A DNA stretch of 60,027 bases from a virus. Positions 56,489 to 60,027 of this stretch are shown piece by piece. Under the pieces are notes generated by a model. That model made no database searches and was not told the origin of the DNA. It saw only the letters and a list, made by a program, of their open reading frames with translations. Numbering within the stretch: position 1 is the stretch's first letter; each line of letters begins with the position of its first letter. The stretch lies in IMG/VR virus record IMGVR_UViG_3300046665_000292, positions 1-60,027 of that record, one strand, 5' to 3'. The position numbers were made by a program, and so were the translations under genes.

Positions 56489-57815
56489 CCTGAACCAAGG
56501 CGCGAGTATTGAAGCCGAGCTGATGCCCTGCCCCATGTGCGGAGGCGCTGCACACCTGACCAAGGGCTATGCAACTGAGAACGTCTGGTCGCATGGCGAA
56601 TTCCATCGCGTGTTCTGTGGCGCATGCCAGATCAGGCAGCTTTTCCACCAAACCGCAGCCGACGCCATCGCCGTATGGAACCGCCGCTCCGTACCACCCG
56701 CAGCGGGAGGAGATGAGTTGCCGCCGCTGCCGAAGGCACCATGCCTGCTGCCGGGAGTCTACGCCTACCGCCGCGAGGACATGCAGGACTATGCCCGCGC
56801 AGCCTATGCGATGGGCCGAGGTGCTGCCGTGCGCGACTATGTGAACCTGAACGACGCCGCTATCGCCGCTGATCGCGCCCAGCTTTCGGCCAAGGGTCAA
56901 GGCGAGCCTGTCGCCGAGGTGGATGAAGGTGACGAAGGACTGTTCATCGAATTCATCTACGGCCCGGATGGCTCGCCACTCAAGCGGGGCGACAAGCTCT
57001 ACCTCGCCGCACCAGCCAGCGCACAGCTCGCCGATCCGAGCAATGCCGAGTTCTTGGCGAAGCGCCTGTCGCGCGTGGCAAAGTTGACCGGCGCGCATAT
57101 CCCCGAGCACTTCACGCATGAGCAGATTGCTGAGGTGGCCGGAACGATCTTGGGTGAAATCGCGCGGCGGCTTGAGAATGGCCCGCAGCCTGCTGATCTT
57201 CACTGCAAATGGCCGACGTGTCAGTCCGAGGAAGTGCAGCAGCAAGTTGCGGATCAAGCATATCGCGAGCTGTACAGTGGTGCACAGCCCGCCGACCGTG
57301 AATGCAGCGATTGCGAAGGTTCAGGCCGCGTCAGTCCGAATGAGCTTTGTGCTCGTTGTGATGCGAGTGGCGTTCTGCCAGGCGCACAGCCCGACCAGCG
57401 GGAGAGCGCCGAGCAAGCCGAAAAATGCCGCTTGCGCCTCTGCTGCCGCGCCGACCATCACGCAGCGGGCTGTACCACCTACGACCCAGCCCGTTACCCG
57501 GATGAGTTTGCAGATGACCAGCGGGAGAGCGCAGCCGAGCGGTCCCGCGAATGGCAGTCAGTCACGGAGCCGGGCCAAGTGCGCAAGGGCGACAAGCTGC
57601 GCTTCAAGATCGGCGACAAGGCATACAGCGAGCGCGCCAAACTAATTCTAGAGGCCGGAACTGACAAGGAAGAAGTGGTTTACGACATCGGACGCAACTT
57701 CTACTTCATCACCTCGATGGTCATCGGTGGGCGCAGCAACCACAAGGGCGTCGAGTTTTTGTCGAAGCAGGGCCAGGACAGCGCCAATAACAGCGCAGAA
57801 GGAGAGAAGGCATGA
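56481..57815 (+). CDS. Mosaic early protein with N-terminal Lar-like zinc domain
   Basis: The 444-residue protein starts with a Lar-type zinc ribbon (LMPCPMCGGAAHLTKG, HRVFCGACQIRQLF, AIAVWNRRS); Lar proteins alleviate type I restriction. Then follow an EPVAEVDEGDEG..DKLYLA module, helical parts, a CSDCEGSGRVSPNELCARCD zinc repeat (DnaJ-like) and a beta-rich end. The Lar activity is a family inference; the rest is mosaic. Confidence 0.7.
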   Translation: MTDLNQGASIEAELMPCPMCGGAAHLTKGYATENVWSHGEFHRVFCGACQIRQLFHQTAADAIAVWNRRSVPPAAGGDELPPLPKAPCLLPGVYAYRREDMQDYARAAYAMGRGAAVRDYVNLNDAAIAADRAQLSAKGQGEPVAEVDEGDEGLFIEFIYGPDGSPLKRGDKLYLAAPASAQLADPSNAEFLAKRLSRVAKLTGAHIPEHFTHEQIAEVAGTILGEIARRLENGPQPADLHCKWPTCQSEEVQQQVADQAYRELYSGAQPADRECSDCEGSGRVSPNELCARCDASGVLPGAQPDQRESAEQAEKCRLRLCCRADHHAAGCTTYDPARYPDEFADDQRESAAERSREWQSVTEPGQVRKGDKLRFKIGDKAYSERAKLILEAGTDKEEVVYDIGRNFYFITSMVIGGRSNHKGVEFLSKQGQDSANNSAEGEKA

Positions 57816-58213
57816 GCATTCAACAGTACATCGAGTTTTACTTCCCTGGCGCGTTCGTCAGCGAAACGGAGGTCCATCCAGTGGCAAGCCGCAATGCCCC
57901 GGTAGTGATGCCGCTAGGCGCGTATGCCTATCGATTCTTCGCGCGCCAAGAGGCCGAGATGAACGGCGAGATCCTGCGCGGCAAGGCGCACGACCACAGC
58001 CCCATGACCTACTTCGGCAAGGCTTTGACGCTGGACGAGGTAAAGGCGCTCGACGGCGATTACCGAATCCTGATCTCCAACATGGAATGCAACCGATGGA
58101 ATCGAGTGGTGCGCACGGTGCGCGGCAATTTCCAGCCGCTGCTCGACGGCGATGTCGTGCTATCTCCGCCAGCTCTTAATACCGATGGAGGAAGCAATGC
58201 CGATCAAACCTGA
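57812..58213 (+). CDS. Hypothetical early protein
   Basis: The 133-residue protein (MSIQQYIEFYFPGAFVSETE) has VVMPLGAYAYRFFARQEAEM and LISNMECNRWNRVVRTVRGN. It overlaps the HNH gene by 17 bp. Function unknown. Confidence 0.65.
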   Translation: MSIQQYIEFYFPGAFVSETEVHPVASRNAPVVMPLGAYAYRFFARQEAEMNGEILRGKAHDHSPMTYFGKALTLDEVKALDGDYRILISNMECNRWNRVVRTVRGNFQPLLDGDVVLSPPALNTDGGSNADQT

Positions 58214-58631
58214 AAACCGGGCGCGCTACCCGAAGAACTGGCAAGAGATCCGCGAGCAAATTCTGGCGCGCGCCGGCAACTGCTGCGAGCAGTGCAAGGT
58301 CGCCAACGGTCAGATCATTGCCCGTGGCACCGGCCCATTCGCTGGCACGTTCCAAGCCGACACCGCTGAAGTGTTCGACGCAGAGACCGGCGAGTACATT
58401 GCCAGGGTGCGCATGAGCGAATTCCAGGTCAAGAACATGGTGACGATCGTGCTGACCATTGCGCATCTCGACCACCAGCCTGAGAACTGCGACCCGGCGA
58501 ACCTGCGCGCGCTGTGCCAGATGCACCACCTGCGCCACGACGCGGCGCACCACGCGGAAACTGCCCGCAACACGCGCCGCGAGCGACTGGCGGTTGCCGA
58601 CCTTTTTGAATCGGAGTCGACCAATGGCTGA
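58197..58631 (+). CDS. HNH endonuclease
   Basis: The 144-residue protein has CCEQCKVANGQ, LTIAHLDHQPENCDPANLRA and LCQMHHLRHDAAHH, a full HNH nuclease fold with zinc cysteines. GGAGGAAGC precedes the ATG at 58197. As an operon member it may act on host DNA or phage recombination, or be a homing enzyme without intron. Confidence 0.82.
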   Translation: MPIKPENRARYPKNWQEIREQILARAGNCCEQCKVANGQIIARGTGPFAGTFQADTAEVFDAETGEYIARVRMSEFQVKNMVTIVLTIAHLDHQPENCDPANLRALCQMHHLRHDAAHHAETARNTRRERLAVADLFESESTNG

Positions 58632-58818
58632 TAACCACCTCAACAAAGACGAATGGATCAAGCTCGCGCTTGCAACGCTAAGGTGCCGTTGGGCGGACGC
58701 GACCCAAGAATATGCAGAAGGTCTTTACAAAACCTATGTTGAAGCCGATGCCGAGGAATGGGCCAATGACCCGGAAGGCGCGGCAGCTGAAGACATGAGC
58801 TACTGGGATGACGAATGA
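58624..58818 (+). CDS. Small acidic early protein
   Basis: The 64-residue protein (MADNHLNKDEWIKLALATLR) is acidic and aromatic, ending DPEGAAAEDMSYWDDE. It overlaps the HNH gene by 8 bp and the next gene by ATGA. Acidic DNA mimics have such composition, but no family is recognised. Confidence 0.6.
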   Translation: MADNHLNKDEWIKLALATLRCRWADATQEYAEGLYKTYVEADAEEWANDPEGAAAEDMSYWDDE

Positions 58819-59201
58819 TGACCAACGAAACCAACCGAGCCCCTTCCCCCGCCAGTACAGCAGGGGGAGCGGTAAAAGACGAGTTGCTGGCCGAGATCCA
58901 ACTTGTAATGGATTTGCTCGCTGACACGAAGATGAAGATGAGCACCTATATCAGCGCGGCCAACGTGCTGCACCACTGCCGCGATGCGATTCTGGGGCGC
59001 GGACGCTACGGCGAGGCTCGCAGCGCTGGCGATGCAGTGCCGAAGTGCCCGCATTGCAGCACGCATGAGGTAGCTCTAGCGCGCATCTGCCACAACTCGG
59101 CATGCACCGGCTACGCGAGCGAAGAAACAATCTATGAAGGCTGGCGCGGCGCTGCTCCTGCTCCTGGCAATACCGCGCAGCCGTCCGGCAAGGAAGAATA
59201 G
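58815..59201 (+). CDS. Hypothetical early protein with zinc-like end
   Basis: The 128-residue protein (MMTNETNRAPSPASTAGGAV) has an amphipathic helix AEIQLVMDLLADTKMKMSTY and KCPHCSTHEVALARICHNSA, a possible zinc site. Function unknown. Confidence 0.62.
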   Translation: MMTNETNRAPSPASTAGGAVKDELLAEIQLVMDLLADTKMKMSTYISAANVLHHCRDAILGRGRYGEARSAGDAVPKCPHCSTHEVALARICHNSACTGYASEETIYEGWRGAAPAPGNTAQPSGKEE

Positions 59202-59213
59202 GAAGGAAAATAG

Positions 59214-59465
59214 ATGAGTGAAAAAGAAATTCTTGCAGCGATCCTGCAAAAGCTGAGCGAGAAGTCAATTCCAGTTGAGGTCGACCTTTGGGATACGGAG
59301 CACATTGCCGCTTACCTGAAATACTCCCACTCGACAGTAAGAGACAAAATTCTGCCCTTGCCTAGCTTCCCGCGGCCGATTTGCATCCGCACGGCGAACG
59401 GATCTGGGCTCCCCCGGTACAAGGCCAGGGAAGTGATCAAGTGGGCCGAAAGCCTGCAGGGATGA
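59214..59465 (+). CDS. xis: Excisionase / AlpA-like HTH protein
   Basis: The 83-residue protein has WDTEHIAAYLKYSHSTVRDK, a MerR/AlpA-type winged helix, then PRPICIRTANGSGLPRYKAR, EVIKWAE. It is the last gene of the early plus operon and, in the circle, precedes int on the same strand, so it probably acts as directionality factor for excision. GGAAGG lies upstream of the ATG. Confidence 0.78.
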   Translation: MSEKEILAAILQKLSEKSIPVEVDLWDTEHIAAYLKYSHSTVRDKILPLPSFPRPICIRTANGSGLPRYKAREVIKWAESLQG

Positions 59466-59468
59466 TCA

Positions 59469-59491
59469 ACTATGCCTGATCGAGGCATAGT
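59469..59491. terminator. Hairpin between convergent xis and GIY-YIG genes
   Basis: ACTATGCCT and AGGCATAGT form a 9-bp stem with a 5-nt loop, directly after the xis stop and over the stop of the GIY-YIG gene. There is no long T run, so termination would be partial in both directions. Confidence 0.45.
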
Positions 59492-59961
59492 GCTTCGATC
59501 AGGCGCGAGTAGCCATCCAGAGATGGGTAGGCGCTATTAAGGATCGGCTTAATGCGGTGGATGTAGTACGCCTCGATATCTGGGGCGTGCATTTTCGGCG
59601 CTTCGAAGTAGGCGTGCGACGTCCACCTCACCCGGTTTCGCTGGTGTTGCACTGCCCGGTCAAAGAAGTTGTTCGTCTGGCCGATGTATATGCAGACCTC
59701 CCCATCGAACAGGAAATAGACGCCGCTTGCCGACGGCATGTCGGCTGTCGTACGAGCGGCCCATATCTCAGCATCAGTAAAATGGAAGGCTGAGGCATAA
59801 TACCGGAGCCAGTCACCTGGATATTTGTGCTGGTCGTTTGCGCCATGCCAGGCAAAGGACCGATCAATGCCTGGGCAAAGCCTCCTGACGGGAATCAGGT
59901 ACCGTTCGGACTCGTACAGCGCCTCATAGTCTTCAATATCAGCCCTCGTTTTTTCTGGCAT
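59470..59961 (-). CDS. GIY-YIG endonuclease
   Basis: The 163-residue protein has its GIY-YIG core at SGVYFLFDGEVCIYIGQTNN, FFDRAVQHQRNRVRWTSHAY, with the usual Tyr, Arg and a downstream DIEAYYIHRIKPILNSAYP. The N-terminal 75 residues are an extra domain of unknown type. It could be a selfish homing enzyme or an exclusion nuclease. It lies between xis and int on the opposite strand and has its own strong promoter (106-134). The gene crosses the repeat: bases 59901-59961 equal 1-61. Confidence 0.85.
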   Translation of the reverse strand: MPEKTRADIEDYEALYESERYLIPVRRLCPGIDRSFAWHGANDQHKYPGDWLRYYASAFHFTDAEIWAARTTADMPSASGVYFLFDGEVCIYIGQTNNFFDRAVQHQRNRVRWTSHAYFEAPKMHAPDIEAYYIHRIKPILNSAYPSLDGYSRLIEALCLDQA

Positions 59962-60027
59962 TGTTTTGGCAACCTCATCTCTAACCTGTTGAAAACGTAG
60001 AGATAACGATACCGGTCACCGGCACCA
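59901..60027. repeat. Right copy of 127-bp terminal direct repeat
   Basis: These bases equal 1-127 exactly. They show that the contig is circular with unit length 59,900 bp. Confidence 0.95.

Noticed and set aside
1-60027. tRNA genes, CRISPR array, insertion sequences
   Set aside because: I saw no cloverleaf with CCA-type end, no regular spacer array and no transposase reading frame. A tRNAscan or IS search could still find something I missed by eye.

Overview
The window is one complete circular temperate phage genome of 59,900 bp. Bases 1-127 are repeated exactly at 59901-60027, as expected when a circular contig is written out with its assembly overlap left on. It is a lambda-like siphovirus layout: tyrosine integrase, excisionase, CI/Cro switch, HK97-fold capsid module, long tape measure and spanin lysis cassette. 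The high GC content and several gene families (BPSL0067 and STY0301 types, a YdaT-like regulator, ImuA) suggest a Burkholderiales host, perhaps Oxalobacteraceae. The host is inferred; no host flank is present.

Layout. 1-4.6 kb holds integrase, a phage-borne imuA with a perfect LexA box, a BPSL0067/STY0301 pair and a metallophosphoesterase. From 32.2 kb down to 4.6 kb on the minus strand runs the late operon: small genes, HNH, terminase, portal, ClpP-like protease, major capsid, connectors, tail tube, tail chaperones with a -1 frameshift site, tape measure, tail fibre, lysis. It carries unusual inserts: an 843-residue LamG/SGNH esterase protein in the head module, and three accessory genes between the tail chaperones and the tape measure. 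32.3-36.7 kb is a regulatory and accessory block: HicA/HicB plus a third HTH gene, NinX, a Q-like antiterminator, a HigB/HigA-like pair whose toxin shows ACG where ATG is expected, and a class III nucleotidyl cyclase-like protein. 36.7-45.3 kb (minus) is the early replication and regulation operon: DUF1064 nuclease, O-like and P-like replication genes, antirepressor, Ref-like RecA-dependent nuclease and a PAPS-reductase-like protein. 45.3-49.6 kb is the immunity region: YdaT-like, Cro, leaderless CI, and an operon downstream of CI with exported or membrane proteins. 49.6-59.5 kb (plus) is a second early operon under a second CI-type operator pair: many tiny proteins, a beta-clamp homologue, mosaic multidomain proteins, HNH and excisionase. 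A GIY-YIG gene on the minus strand closes the circle.

How it works together. CI (a self-cleaving S24 repressor) probably binds 16-bp sites at 46371-46442 and at 49579-49618, silencing Cro/early-left and early-right transcription. The Q-like protein, encoded just upstream of the late genes, would carry transcription past the terminator at 32192-32230 and past the many terminators inside the late operon. A DNA-damage theme recurs: RecA-type CI cleavage, a LexA-controlled imuA, a Ref-type nuclease and a clamp homologue.

Best candidates for undescribed biology are the phage-encoded ImuA without ImuB or DnaE2, the cytosolic-plus-membrane two-gene insert at 15573-17131 (RexAB-like in layout only), the orphan cyclase-like gene at 35935, the structured intergenic repeat at 33317-33461, and the toxin with a non-standard start.
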